Source: Cyclobacteriaceae bacterium
GTDB lineage: Bacteria; Bacteroidota; Bacteroidia; Cytophagales; Cyclobacteriaceae
Direction: 5' to 3'
Assembly (NCBI GenBank): GCA_013141055.1
Contig: JABFRS010000002.1
Span: 868,001-932,000 of the forward strand
Length of the DNA: 64,000 bases
Part shown: piece after piece, positions 1-6,532 of the stretch
Layout of the letters: every line of letters begins with the position of its first letter
How positions within the stretch are numbered: position 1 is the stretch's first letter
Program-made: the position numbers and the translations under genes
The notes under the pieces: model-generated
The model's input: only the letters and a program-made list of their open reading frames with translations
The model's database searches: none
Told to the model about the DNA's origin: nothing

Positions 1-377
1 ATAAGATCTAATCCTCCACTAAAACCAACTTGAAGTTCTGTCCGAGTAACTGTAGTGCGATCATTGATCTTTGTTATACTTGTTACCGCAGCTACACCTG
101 GCGCAATAGGCGCTTCTGCATTTGTTGTTACATCCTTGCTATCAATATTTATCTCTGCCTCAACTCCGAACCCTTCTATATTGCCTCCCACATTAACTTT
201 TGGGGTTCCTGTAAAAATATTGTTCCCATTAGCGGACATTGATTCGCCTCCCCCGTTAGCCCGCCTCTTCCCCCAAAGCAGTTGCTCGTGCCGCGTGGGA
301 CCGCTGGGCCGGATTTGCAATCCGGGCTCACCTGAAACTCCATCTCCCAACGAAGGAGGATTTTTAATCCATACCAT
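1..377 (-). CDS. Partial C-terminal tip of an RHS-type polymorphic toxin (runs off the left edge)
   Basis: An open frame on the minus strand begins at 377 and runs off the window without a stop. Its first 25 codons or so are repeat B in translation (MVWIKNPPSLGDGV..., then GLQIRPSG). The unique part starts near an internal ATG at 239 (MSANGNNIFTG...), preceded by a GGGGGAGGC stretch that could be a ribosome binding site, so 239 is an alternative start. The unique part is Gly/Val/Asn-rich and low in Cys and matches no family I know. The RHS assignment rests on context: the same repeat B sits at the front of the tip gene at 4554-5027 and of a tip remnant at 3096-3240. Without the rest of the gene its activity cannot be guessed. 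Confidence 0.45.
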   Translation of the reverse strand, partial: MVWIKNPPSLGDGVSGEPGLQIRPSGPTRHEQLLWGKRRANGGGESMSANGNNIFTGTPKVNVGGNIEGFGVEAEINIDSKDVTTNAEAPIAPGVAAVTSITKINDRTTVTRTELQVGFSGGLDL

Positions 378-400
378 ATCTTAACGTTAACTGCGCTCTG
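301..400 (-). repeat. Repeat B, copy 1
   Basis: About 100 bp shared with 3232-3332 and 4984-5083. It carries a palindromic core GGATTTGCAATCC inside CCGGATTTGCAATCCGG. Read on the minus strand it enters the front of the neighbouring tip gene and gives the residues GLQIRPSG. A shortened relic of repeat C follows at about 421-490, where the text jumps from the left end to the right end of C. Confidence 0.85.
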
Positions 401-490
401 AATTCAAAAGCTTACCTATTCAATATAGCAAATCTTCATGAGCCGTTTTCATGAAGATATTACCATGATAGAATGATGTTAAAGTGAAAA

Positions 491-567
491 TTAAGAAAGG
501 ATTACAAATCCCTCTTCGTTCTGAAAACTATCCTTCGAATCGGACGAGGTCGCAGACCCCACCCAAC
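491..567 (-). repeat. Repeat A, copy 1
   Basis: A 77-bp repeat starting TTAAGAAAGGATTACAAATC and ending in a CCCAAC box. It contains the small palindrome GGATTACAAATCC (GGATT/AATCC around a 3-base centre). Eight copies lie in 1-6840, all in the same orientation, each at the 3' side of a minus-strand gene. This one follows the toxin gene at 573. Confidence 0.9.
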
Positions 568-572
568 GGGAG

Positions 573-881
573 TTAGTACTCTTTCGGTTCCTGCTTCACA
601 TGACGAACGCGAAGAATAATAATTTCTTTATGGGTGATTCTATAAGTAACCCTATAGGAATATTTCTCAAAAGCCCGGTAGCTTCCCATATTCTTTGTCC
701 TGTATTTGTCTGGCGGATATTTTTCCGGATGAGTTGCTAAACTATCAGTGATCCTCAAAATGCCTTTCCGGACTTTCTCAGCATTGACCGGAGAATCTTC
801 TTTGATGTAATCATAGACTTGTTGTAGTGAGTAGTAGGCTTGCTTATCCCATACTATGACAAGCTTACATTTCTTCACCAT
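573..881 (-). CDS. RelE/ParE-family toxin of a type II toxin-antitoxin pair
   Basis: A 102-residue basic protein with the RelE/ParE plan: an N-terminal strand (LVIVWDKQAYYSLQQVYDYI), two helices, a central IxxSLATHPEKYP segment typical of ParE-like proteins, and C-terminal strands ending in ILRVRHVKQEP. ParE-like toxins act on DNA gyrase, while RelE-like ones cut mRNA at the ribosome; the sequence does not decide which applies here. The gene overlaps the upstream antitoxin by 7 bases, the usual translational coupling. It lies between repeat copies A1 and A2, so it sits in the same cassette array as the RHS tips. Family assignment is firm, target unknown. Confidence 0.85.
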   Translation of the reverse strand: MVKKCKLVIVWDKQAYYSLQQVYDYIKEDSPVNAEKVRKGILRITDSLATHPEKYPPDKYRTKNMGSYRAFEKYSYRVTYRITHKEIIILRVRHVKQEPKEY

Positions 882-1132
882 TCCTTAGACATCTTTTTTA
901 CTTCTTCATGAGTAAAAAATTCTCCCCCATCCACCCTTGCCTCGGCTTCATCCAATTCACGGTTATATTGCTCAACGCTGATACGTCCTTCATTCTTCAG
1001 TCCATAGTGCAGCACGGTCTTTAACATCTTCAGCAGAGATATATCATCTACTTGCTGAAGTTCTTTAATCAGTAAAGATCGCTCGGTATCGATGTCCTTA
1101 ACTTTCCTGGTTTGCATTTTCAAAGTTAACAT
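875..1132 (-). CDS. Antitoxin partner of the RelE/ParE-type toxin
   Basis: An 85-residue acidic protein whose stop overlaps the toxin start by 7 bases. The C-terminal half (VEQYNRELDEAEARVDGGEFFTHEEVKKM) has the wording of Bacteroidota ParD/RHH-like antitoxins, in which a flexible acidic tail wraps the toxin. The N-terminal half is helical (LLIKELQQVDDISLLKMLKTVL) and would be expected to dimerise. I do not see a certain DNA-binding motif, so autorepression is only inferred. A second ATG at 1117 (MQTRK...) is an equally possible start and would give 80 residues. Confidence 0.75.
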   Translation of the reverse strand: MLTLKMQTRKVKDIDTERSLLIKELQQVDDISLLKMLKTVLHYGLKNEGRISVEQYNRELDEAEARVDGGEFFTHEEVKKMSKEW

Positions 1133-1269
1133 TTTCGCCTCGTTTTAAATCTGTTTTTAGTCCCTCAATAAACGTTGTTTTCCTTCAACAAGATTACAAC
1201 AACCCCGGAAACAAGAAAATCCGGTTTTCATGATGATCTGTCTGTGACAGACCGATGCAGAATTGAATA

Positions 1270-1346
1270 TTAAGAAAGGATTACAAATCCCTCTTCGTTC
1301 TTAAAACTCTCCTTCGAATCGGACGAGGTCACAGACCTCGCCCAAC
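1270..1346 (-). repeat. Repeat A, copy 2
   Basis: Full copy of the 77-bp repeat with the GGATTACAAATCC palindrome. It lies between the toxin-antitoxin pair and the membrane-anchored protein at 1429. The interval 1133-1269 before it holds no gene I can support. Confidence 0.9.
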
Positions 1347-1428
1347 ATTCCCACACGATAAAGTATCCGGACCATCGGGAGCAGACCCCACCCGATAAAG
1401 TATATTACAACAATATCACAACTCAATT

Positions 1429-1794
1429 TCAATGCCCTACAAGAGCTCGTTCAAGCACAATAGAATCCGATTTATGGACCTTACTAAGAAATGAACTCAA
1501 ACTTGAATATTGACTTATCACAGCTAAAGAATGCTGTAGTATGTCCTTGACTGTATCAGGGCGACTTGTTATAGGATAATTTGCAAGTTTTTCATTTATC
1601 TTCACATGAAGTCTTTCTGTTATACCATCAACTTGCTTTAATGTTGTGTTAATCCGTTCATGTCGTTCAAGTATCCCTCTTATAGCTTCCTTATCTATCT
1701 CAGCACATTCTCTACTATCAAACACGAACCATCCAATCAAAACCCCTATCAGAATTGAAGGAATAATAATAAGTGTTTTACTAAAGTATTTCAT
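1429..1794 (-). CDS. Small membrane-anchored protein, copy 1 (unknown function, possible immunity protein)
   Basis: A 121-residue protein with one N-terminal membrane helix (ILIGVLIGWFVF, residues about 9-25) and a helical, probably periplasmic, domain (ERHERINTTLKQVDGITERL...). I do not recognise the family. The same 121 residues are encoded at 5638-6003, and I see only one silent base change within the frame. The open frame can be extended 33 codons upstream to 1893, but a one-base length difference in a T-run just upstream removes that extension from the other copy, so the ATG at 1794 is the likely start. Context (repeat-bounded cassette) suggests an orphan immunity or immunity-like gene; this is inference. 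Confidence 0.65.
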   Translation of the reverse strand: MKYFSKTLIIIPSILIGVLIGWFVFDSRECAEIDKEAIRGILERHERINTTLKQVDGITERLHVKINEKLANYPITSRPDTVKDILQHSLAVISQYSSLSSFLSKVHKSDSIVLERALVGH

Positions 1795-1897
1795 ATAATT
1801 AATTTGTTTTTTTATAAGTACTGATTTTCTCCTTCTCTTTATTAAAATTAGGCGGAGTTTGGAATTTTTCAGCATTTGAGTTTTTCGCTTCAACCAA

Positions 1898-2197
1898 TCG
1901 CCATTAATCGTTTTCAGATTTGAGAGTACCCTCCATTAACTCTTCTTACTTTTCTTTGCTTGCCCAAAGAAAAGTAAGGCAAAAGAAAAGGCCCCACGAA
2001 TGCTGCGCGTCTCTGATAGTTTTGCTCTTATTCTGATCATTTGGTGCATCGCCTTACGCCGCTCCATTCGTGGACGCCCGCCCGCCACGGCTGTCGGAGA
2101 ACATTCACGGCTCATGTTATAGATTATGTTTCAGTCAGTCAAACGATGCAGAGCGCGTCGGAAAATCTTACCATGATAGAATGATGTTAAAGTGAAT
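1898..2197 (-). repeat. Repeat C, copy 1 (about 300 bp, two nested inverted repeats)
   Basis: This gene-free stretch recurs at 3365-3666 and 6107-6405. It contains a perfect 14-bp stem, CTTACTTTTCTTTG paired with CAAAGAAAAGTAAG around a CTTGCC loop (1945-1978), and a wider pair CCACGAATG (1994) / CATTCGTGG (2065). No open frame is shared by the copies. It could be a non-autonomous mobile element, a structured RNA or a recombination site. The first hairpin would also terminate transcription poorly, since no T-run follows. Confidence 0.85.
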
Positions 2198-2273
2198 TTA
2201 AGAAAGGATTACAAATCCCTCTTCGCTCTGAAAACTATCCTTCGAATCGAACGGTGTCACAGACCTGTCCAAC
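2198..2273 (-). repeat. Repeat A, copy 3
   Basis: Copy of repeat A directly abutting repeat C copy 1. It is one base shorter than the others near its end (CCTGTCCAAC instead of CCTCGCCCAAC). Confidence 0.9.
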
Positions 2274-2302
2274 GATCCCATAAGATAAAGTATATAACTA
2301 CT

Positions 2303-2488
2303 CTATTGAAACGCAAGAATAATCATCCATATTCCTCCGGTGAAAGAACCAATTATGCCTGTCCAAACCAAGGTGTCACTATATCCATAATCTTTCCGAG
2401 ATTTATATTTGGAATTAAGACCTAAAAAAATCACTGCACATAGAATGAAGAACAATCCTATTAGCAACTTATCAACATCTATTGACAT
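2303..2488 (-). CDS. Tiny two-helix membrane protein, copy 1 (diverged)
   Basis: A 61-residue protein with two membrane helices (LLIGLFFILCAVIFLGL and TGIIGSFTGGIWMIILAF) joined by a basic loop KYKSRKDYGYSDT. Near-identical relatives of 63 residues lie at 5260-5451 and 6533-6724; this copy has lost the VD repeat at the N-terminus and differs at several positions. Its start overlaps the end of the DUF998-like gene upstream by 17 bases, so the two are one transcript. The loop-and-helix pattern is conserved across three copies, so it is a real gene. Function unknown; position behind a toxin-tip remnant suggests an immunity-type role. Confidence 0.7.
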   Translation of the reverse strand: MSIDVDKLLIGLFFILCAVIFLGLNSKYKSRKDYGYSDTLVWTGIIGSFTGGIWMIILAFQ

Positions 2489-3098
2489 AAGATAAATTTA
2501 AATTATCCGATCTCAAAAAATTCAATACCCCAAAAAAACCAAACCATGCAAAATACATGCTAATGTGAATATTAGTGAATAGAAATGATCGATTTTCGAG
2601 AGTAAATACTCCATTAAGAAATATGATTAACATACCTGCAGCCGTTATAATTGTATAATATGTTGCGATCTTATTTCTACTTATTGAATGAAAATCAACG
2701 CCAAGTATCAGGAAACTGAGAAAACAAGTCAAATTAAAGACAATAACCCGAAGAAGAAATAAGTCTTCCCCAACTTCCTTATCAGGAAATATTCCAAAAC
2801 TTAGCCATTGAATTCCCGAGAAAAGCAGAAGAACTTTCGCAATAAAAACTTGAATCTGTTTAGCCCGAATAGATAAAAATCCCATACAAAAAATAACAAG
2901 CAATCCACCAAGGATATGATAGCATAGATAAATCGCCAAGTTACCTCGATCAATACCCATTAAATAATAAGACGCAATACTTAATCTATCACTTTTTTCG
3001 AAAGATCCTGGCGAGTTAATGAACAGTAGGAAAAAACCCACAACAAATACTACCGTTATTAGCACACCTATAAATCGTAAGAAACCACTATAACTCAT
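2472..3098 (-). CDS. DUF998-like multi-pass membrane protein, probable immunity protein
   Basis: A 208-residue protein with about six membrane helices and short loops, one carrying GIFPDKEVGED as in DUF998 proteins. Its start codon overlaps the stop of the toxin-tip remnant upstream in an ATGA arrangement, the classic coupling of toxin and immunity genes. An integral-membrane immunity protein would fit a tip that acts on the inner membrane or its proteins, but this is inferred from position only. The gene is AT-rich and lies inside the repeat array. The family call is made from the helix pattern and the loop motif and is moderately sure. Confidence 0.65.
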   Translation of the reverse strand: MSYSGFLRFIGVLITVVFVVGFFLLFINSPGSFEKSDRLSIASYYLMGIDRGNLAIYLCYHILGGLLVIFCMGFLSIRAKQIQVFIAKVLLLFSGIQWLSFGIFPDKEVGEDLFLLRVIVFNLTCFLSFLILGVDFHSISRNKIATYYTIITAAGMLIIFLNGVFTLENRSFLFTNIHISMYFAWFGFFGVLNFLRSDNLNLSYVNRC

Positions 3099-3240
3099 AT
3101 TCTATTTTTTATCATCCTTAGAGCTATTAAATATTTATCTGCAGCCCAATTGAGAAATGTGTTATAGCCAAAAGTATGACCATCAACCACTCTATCGTTT
3201 ACTACTTTTGCCGCCTCATTGGTTACCCAAACCGCTGGGC
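3096..3240 (-). pseudogene. Remnant of an RHS toxin tip (C-terminal 45 residues or so)
   Basis: On the minus strand an open frame without its own start reads VWVTNEAAKVVNDRVVDGHT, then FGYNTFLNWAADKYLIALRM and a TGA that overlaps the start of the DUF998-like gene. It enters repeat B (copy 2) in a frame different from the GLQIRPSG frame seen in the intact tip at 4554, so the join is out of phase and the tip cannot be made as a fusion. The pattern of a short orphan tip followed directly by an immunity gene is typical of displaced polymorphic-toxin ends. Confidence 0.55.
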
Positions 3241-3332
3241 CGAATTTGCAATCCGGGCCTCCCTTGAAACACCATCTCCCAACGAAGGAGGATTCTTAAT
3301 CCATACCATATCTTAACGTTAACTGCGCTCTG
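3232..3332 (-). repeat. Repeat B, copy 2
   Basis: Shares the B sequence with 301-400 and 4984-5083, with a one-base change in the palindrome (GAATTTGCAATCC). It joins the tip remnant to repeat C copy 2 through a short AT-rich spacer (ATTCAATATAGCAAATC), which is also found after copy 1. Confidence 0.85.
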
Positions 3333-3364
3333 CACCCGAAAGCTTCACTATTCAATATAGCAAA

Positions 3365-3666
3365 TCGTCATTAACCGTTTTCAGATTTGAGAGTACCCTC
3401 CATTAACTCTTCTTACTTTTCTTTGCTTGCCCAAAGAAAAGTAAGGCAAAAGAAAAGGCCCCACGAATGCTGCGCGTCTCTGATAGTTTTGCTCTTATTC
3501 TGATCATTTGGTGCATCGCCTTACGCCGCGCCATTCGTGGACGCCCACCCGCCACGGCTGTCGGGGAACATTCACGGTTCATGTTATAGATTATGTTTCA
3601 GTCAGTCAAACGATGCAGAGCGCGTCGGAAGATCTTACCATGATAGAATGATGCTAAAGTGAAATA
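3365..3666 (-). repeat. Repeat C, copy 2
   Basis: Second copy of the 300-bp element. The 14-bp perfect stem is at 3412-3445 and is unchanged. No gene is present between 3333 and 3768. Repeat A copy 4 follows directly. Confidence 0.85.
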
Positions 3667-3741
3667 TTAAGAAAGGATTACAAATCTCTCTTCGCTCTGA
3701 AAACTCCTTCGAATCGGACGGGGTCACAGACCTCGCCCAAC
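3667..3741 (-). repeat. Repeat A, copy 4
   Basis: Repeat A with ATCTCTC in place of ATCCCTC after the palindrome core and three bases missing (ACTCCTTCG instead of ACTATCCTTCG). It lies at the 3' side of the RHS-core remnant. Confidence 0.85.
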
Positions 3742-3768
3742 GATCCCCCGCGATAAAGTATATCCGGA

Positions 3769-3900
3769 CTAGCAGGGGTTGAAGGCCAACCCAAACGAAT
3801 AATAATCGTTCTGTCTGCACTACAGGCGATTTCACATGCTCCACCTTAAAATCATCAAAGTAAACTTCTACTAGATTCATATCTCTATCACCATGGACTT
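3769..3900 (-). pseudogene. Frameshifted fragment of RHS repeat core
   Basis: The minus strand encodes HGDRDMNLVEVYFDDFKVEH then VKSPVVQ, the signature segment of Bacteroidota RHS-core proteins, which normally continues DYYPFGL(T/A)FNSY. Here the continuation is found in another frame (NDYYSFGLAFNP, then a TAG at 3769-3771), so there is a frameshift just after SPVVQ. The fragment begins right after the stop of the lipoprotein gene at 3901. It shows that an RHS parent gene once abutted this cassette, and it fixes the identity of the island. An open frame of 81 codons from 3880 continues into repeat A and is not a functional gene. Confidence 0.75.
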
Positions 3901-4545
3901 TCAGGTCTTCTTCTTGACACTCCTGATGCTATCCTTTTTAACCTGTACAATCTTACCTTCTGAAGTTATCCTGTAATCTATACTCAACGAATCCATGGTC
4001 GTGATCTCATCGATTTTTTCATAGTCATTAATAGATATTTTTAAGTCCGTAAGTTGAATCGTGGAATCATTTAAAAACTTTGAGTACCGATCATGACAAT
4101 TCACAACTTCCTTCCCGTTGCCTTGGGAAACAGCATCACAGGAATGAAGTGTCAATTCGAGTCTGTCCAGCACTTGCTTGCTTGACATAACGAACATAAT
4201 TACAGATTGGTAATCATCAGCATTTGCAAGTACCAAAATTGGCGTCGACTGATTAACCGCACTCTGTTTTGAGTAAAAGTACGCATCATAAGGAAGGGAT
4301 TTTCCAAAAAAAGAATCAGTCAATTCAATTTTGTCACTTGGACTCAGCCGCCTTAATTTAAATTGAATTGCCTGACGATTGTAATCCTTTCCCAAACTAT
4401 CATTTGAAATTATTCTCATGTCAGCGTATTTGAACAAGCTATCTGGATAGTCATCTTTTATTACAATGTTCTGTCTTGACGAGGTATTCGTACAACAGGA
4501 AGCAATAAACAAGACTAATAGATATAATATTTTATTTCTTATCAT
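3901..4545 (-). CDS. Lipoprotein, probable immunity protein for the upstream NlpC/P60-like tip
   Basis: A 214-residue protein with a lipoprotein signal (LYLLVLFIASCC, lipid-carrying Cys at residue 17) and a polar mature part rich in Ser, Asp and Lys. I do not recognise the family. It starts 8 bases after the stop of the tip gene at 4554, so it is the next gene of the same transcript, in the position where immunity genes sit. A lipoprotein facing the periplasm would be the right place to block a peptidoglycan-directed tip. The link is inferred from order and location, not from a known domain. Confidence 0.6.
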   Translation of the reverse strand: MIRNKILYLLVLFIASCCTNTSSRQNIVIKDDYPDSLFKYADMRIISNDSLGKDYNRQAIQFKLRRLSPSDKIELTDSFFGKSLPYDAYFYSKQSAVNQSTPILVLANADDYQSVIMFVMSSKQVLDRLELTLHSCDAVSQGNGKEVVNCHDRYSKFLNDSTIQLTDLKISINDYEKIDEITTMDSLSIDYRITSEGKIVQVKKDSIRSVKKKT

Positions 4546-4553
4546 AAGTTACC

Positions 4554-5027
4554 TTATTTCGGTTCACATGTGAAATTCGCCTTCGTCGTAACGGCATTAG
4601 CAGTATTTGTAGACTGAGCTCCGGTATCTGGTTTAGTATCCCATTTATAAAATCCATTTATTCTATTCCCCCAATATTGAGATTCGCCATTAGTGATTAA
4701 TTCAGAGACTCTTGGGCCAGAAGCTCCGCTTCCAGCAGTTCCACCCGAATCAATCATTTTCATTGAGATTATGCGACCATCATCACCCCTGATAACCTCA
4801 GAGATAATTCCCGTATGTCTAAAGTCATACTCTGGCTTAAGTTCCCCCTTACCAGTATTATTTAATGCCACGACAGTACCTACAACAACTTTACTCATAT
4901 CACCTATATCGCCAACTTTTGGCAGATTTTGAGCAATCCGTTCAACGCCCCGCCCAGTGCCTTTTGCAACAGGATCAGATTCACCGCTGGGCCGGATTTG
5001 CAATCCGGGCCTCGCCTGAAACACCAT
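4554..5027 (-). CDS. Orphan RHS toxin tip with NlpC/P60 (papain-like) features, truncated
   Basis: A 157-residue frame. Residues 1-15 are translated repeat B (GLQIRPSG at 8-15). The rest reads GVERIAQNLPKVGD, then VVVGTVVAL, FRHTGIISEV (His71), MKMIDSGG and SGPRVSELI. That is the order of strands seen in NlpC/P60 and CHAP-type papain-fold enzymes after their catalytic Cys: a GDI/GTVVAL strand, the HTGII catalytic His, and an IDSGG turn. The usual Asn-Cys-Ala-x-Phe-Val motif upstream is absent, cut off at the repeat B junction. So this is probably the C-terminal part of a peptidoglycan hydrolase tip, inactive by itself unless recombined onto a core that supplies the Cys. The downstream lipoprotein is its likely immunity protein. 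Confidence 0.6.
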   Translation of the reverse strand: MVFQARPGLQIRPSGESDPVAKGTGRGVERIAQNLPKVGDIGDMSKVVVGTVVALNNTGKGELKPEYDFRHTGIISEVIRGDDGRIISMKMIDSGGTAGSGASGPRVSELITNGESQYWGNRINGFYKWDTKPDTGAQSTNTANAVTTKANFTCEPK

Positions 5028-5083
5028 CTCCCAACGAAGGAGGATTTTTAATCCATACCTATCTTAACGTTAACTGCGCTCTG
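4984..5083 (-). repeat. Repeat B, copy 3
   Basis: Overlaps the first codons of the NlpC/P60-like tip. The palindrome CCGGATTTGCAATCCGG is perfect in this copy. The interval 5084-5259 to its right holds only repeat A copy 5 and short spacers. Confidence 0.85.
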
Positions 5084-5132
5084 AACTTGTAAGCTTCATC
5101 ATCTATCCATCTGACCAATGCCGAATTGACTA

Positions 5133-5209
5133 TTAAGAAAGGATTACAAATCCCTCTTCGCTCTGAAAACCATCCCTCGAATCGGACGCGGTCACAGACC
5201 TCGCCCAAC
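5133..5209 (-). repeat. Repeat A, copy 5
   Basis: Full-length repeat A. It is the left end of duplication unit E (5133-5473), which recurs at 6406-6746. Confidence 0.9.
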
Positions 5210-5259
5210 ATTCCCATATGATAAAGTATATCCAGACGAGCGGGAATATCCAGTATTCG

Positions 5260-5451
5260 CTACTGGAATGCAAGAATAATCATCCATATTCCTCCAACGA
5301 AAGAACCAATTATACCTGTCCAAATCAAAGTATCACTGTAACCATAATCCTTCCGAGATTTAAATTTTGAATTAAGCCTCAGAAAAATCAATGCACATAG
5401 AATGAAGAATAATCCTATCAGCAACTTATCAACGTCAACATCCATTGACAT
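5260..5451 (-). CDS. Tiny two-helix membrane protein, copy 2
   Basis: 63 residues: a short acidic N-terminus (MSMDVDVDK), one membrane helix (LLIGLFFILCALIFLRL), a basic loop (KFKSRKDYGYSDT) and a second helix (GIIGSFVGGIWMIIL). It differs from the copy at 6533-6724 by only a few residues (N-S to N-L, S to G in the loop). Both ends would lie on the same side of the membrane. There is no partner toxin directly upstream, so if it is an immunity gene it is an orphan. Function unknown. Confidence 0.65.
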   Translation of the reverse strand: MSMDVDVDKLLIGLFFILCALIFLRLNSKFKSRKDYGYSDTLIWTGIIGSFVGGIWMIILAFQ

Positions 5452-5473
5452 AAAATCAATTTAGACTATCGCA

Positions 5474-5541
5474 GGTTACAAATCCCTCTTCGCTTTGAAA
5501 ACTATCCTTCGAATCGGACGAGGTCACAGACCTCGCCCAAC
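5474..5541 (-). repeat. Repeat A, copy 6 (5'-shortened)
   Basis: Begins at GGTTACAAATCC, so it lacks the first ten bases of A. Joined directly to duplication E copy 1. The A-rich junction is the same at 6747. Confidence 0.85.
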
Positions 5542-5637
5542 GATTCCATATGATAAAGTATATCCAGACGAGCGGGAGCAGACTCCACCAACGACCCCAC
5601 CCGATAAAGTATATTACAACAATATCACAACTCAATT

Positions 5638-6003
5638 TCAATGCCCTACAAGAGCTCGTTCAAGCACAATAGAATCCGATTTATGGACCTTACTAAGAAA
5701 TGAACTTAAACTTGAATATTGACTTATCACAGCTAAAGAATGCTGTAGTATGTCCTTGACTGTATCAGGGCGACTTGTTATAGGATAATTTGCAAGTTTT
5801 TCATTTATCTTCACATGAAGTCTTTCTGTTATACCATCAACTTGCTTTAATGTTGTGTTAATCCGTTCATGTCGTTCAAGTATCCCTCTTATAGCTTCCT
5901 TATCTATCTCAGCACATTCTCTACTATCAAACACGAACCATCCAATCAAAACCCCTATCAGAATTGAAGGAATAATAATAAGTGTTTTACTAAAGTATTT
6001 CAT
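5638..6003 (-). CDS. Small membrane-anchored protein, copy 2
   Basis: 121 residues identical to the protein at 1429-1794: one N-terminal membrane helix followed by a helical domain with the wording ERHERINTTLKQVDGITERL. The start at 6003 is fixed by a T-run just upstream that breaks any longer frame. The lack of amino-acid differences means either that the duplication is very recent or that it is kept uniform by gene conversion. Function unknown; its location between toxin cassettes suggests immunity or an accessory role. Confidence 0.65.
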   Translation of the reverse strand: MKYFSKTLIIIPSILIGVLIGWFVFDSRECAEIDKEAIRGILERHERINTTLKQVDGITERLHVKINEKLANYPITSRPDTVKDILQHSLAVISQYSSLSSFLSKVHKSDSIVLERALVGH

Positions 6004-6106
6004 ATAATTAATTTGTTTTTTTTAAGTACTGATTTTCTCCTTCTCTTTATTAAAATTAGGCGGAGTTTAGAATTTTTCAGCATTTGAGTTTTTCGCTTCA
6101 ACCAAT

Positions 6107-6405
6107 CGTCATTAACCGTTTTCAGATTTGAGGGTACCCTCCATTAACTCTTCTTACTTTTCTTTGCTTGCCCAAAGAAAAGTAAGGCAAAAGAAAAGGC
6201 CCCACGAATGCTGCGCGTCTCTGATAGTTTTGCTCTTAATCTGATCATTTGGTGCATCGCCTTACGCCGCGCCATTCGTGGACGCCCACCCGCCACGGCT
6301 GTCGGGGAACATTCACGGTTCATGTTATAGATTATGTTTCAGTCAGTCAAACGATGCAGGGTGCGTTGGAAGATCTTACCATGATAGAATGATGTTAAAG
6401 TGAAT
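6107..6405 (-). repeat. Repeat C, copy 3
   Basis: Third copy of the 300-bp element with the perfect 14-bp stem at 6153-6186. The stretch 6004-6532 has no gene; it is filled by this repeat and repeat A copy 7. Confidence 0.85.
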
Positions 6406-6482
6406 TTAAGAAAGGATTACAAATCCCTCTTCGCTCTGAAAACTATCCTTCGAATCGGACGAGGTCACAGACCTCGCCCAAC
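6406..6482 (-). repeat. Repeat A, copy 7
   Basis: Full-length repeat A at the end of duplication D copy 2 and at the start of duplication E copy 2. Confidence 0.9.
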
Positions 6483-6532
6483 ATTCCCATATGATAAAGT
6501 ATATCCAGACGAGCGGGAATATCCAGTATTCG

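Larger units (their letters stand above)
1386..2273 (-). repeat. Long duplication D, copy 1 (gene + repeat C + repeat A)
   Basis: 888 bp that recur at 5595-6482 with very few differences. The unit contains the 121-residue gene, a whole repeat C and a repeat A. The reading frame is conserved while bases outside it differ by small indels (T-run near 1810, one base missing in the A copy). Confidence 0.9.
5133..5473 (-). repeat. Duplication E, copy 1 (repeat A + tiny membrane gene)
   Basis: 341 bp that recur at 6406-6746 with only a handful of substitutions. The unit includes a repeat A and the 63-residue membrane protein gene. A more diverged relative lies at 2198-2488. Confidence 0.88.
5595..6482 (-). 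repeat. Long duplication D, copy 2
   Basis: Second copy of the 888-bp unit at 1386-2273, in the same orientation 4.2 kb away. It encodes the same 121-residue protein and carries complete C and A repeats. Confidence 0.9.

Noticed and set aside
1429-1893. A 154-residue reading of the small membrane protein with a 33-residue basic extension
   Set aside because: The duplicate at 5638 lacks the extension because of a one-base difference in a T-run; the shorter 121-residue form is common to both.
1898-2197. Repeat C as an insertion sequence
   Set aside because: No transposase frame, no target-site duplication seen, and the copies lie in larger direct duplications.
3635-3880. An 81-residue open frame
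   Set aside because: Only its first 22 residues are RHS core; the rest is translated repeat A after a frameshift.
5456-5641. A 61-residue minus-strand frame rich in Trp
   Set aside because: It lies entirely in repeat A and spacer sequence; no homologous frame is kept in the other copies.
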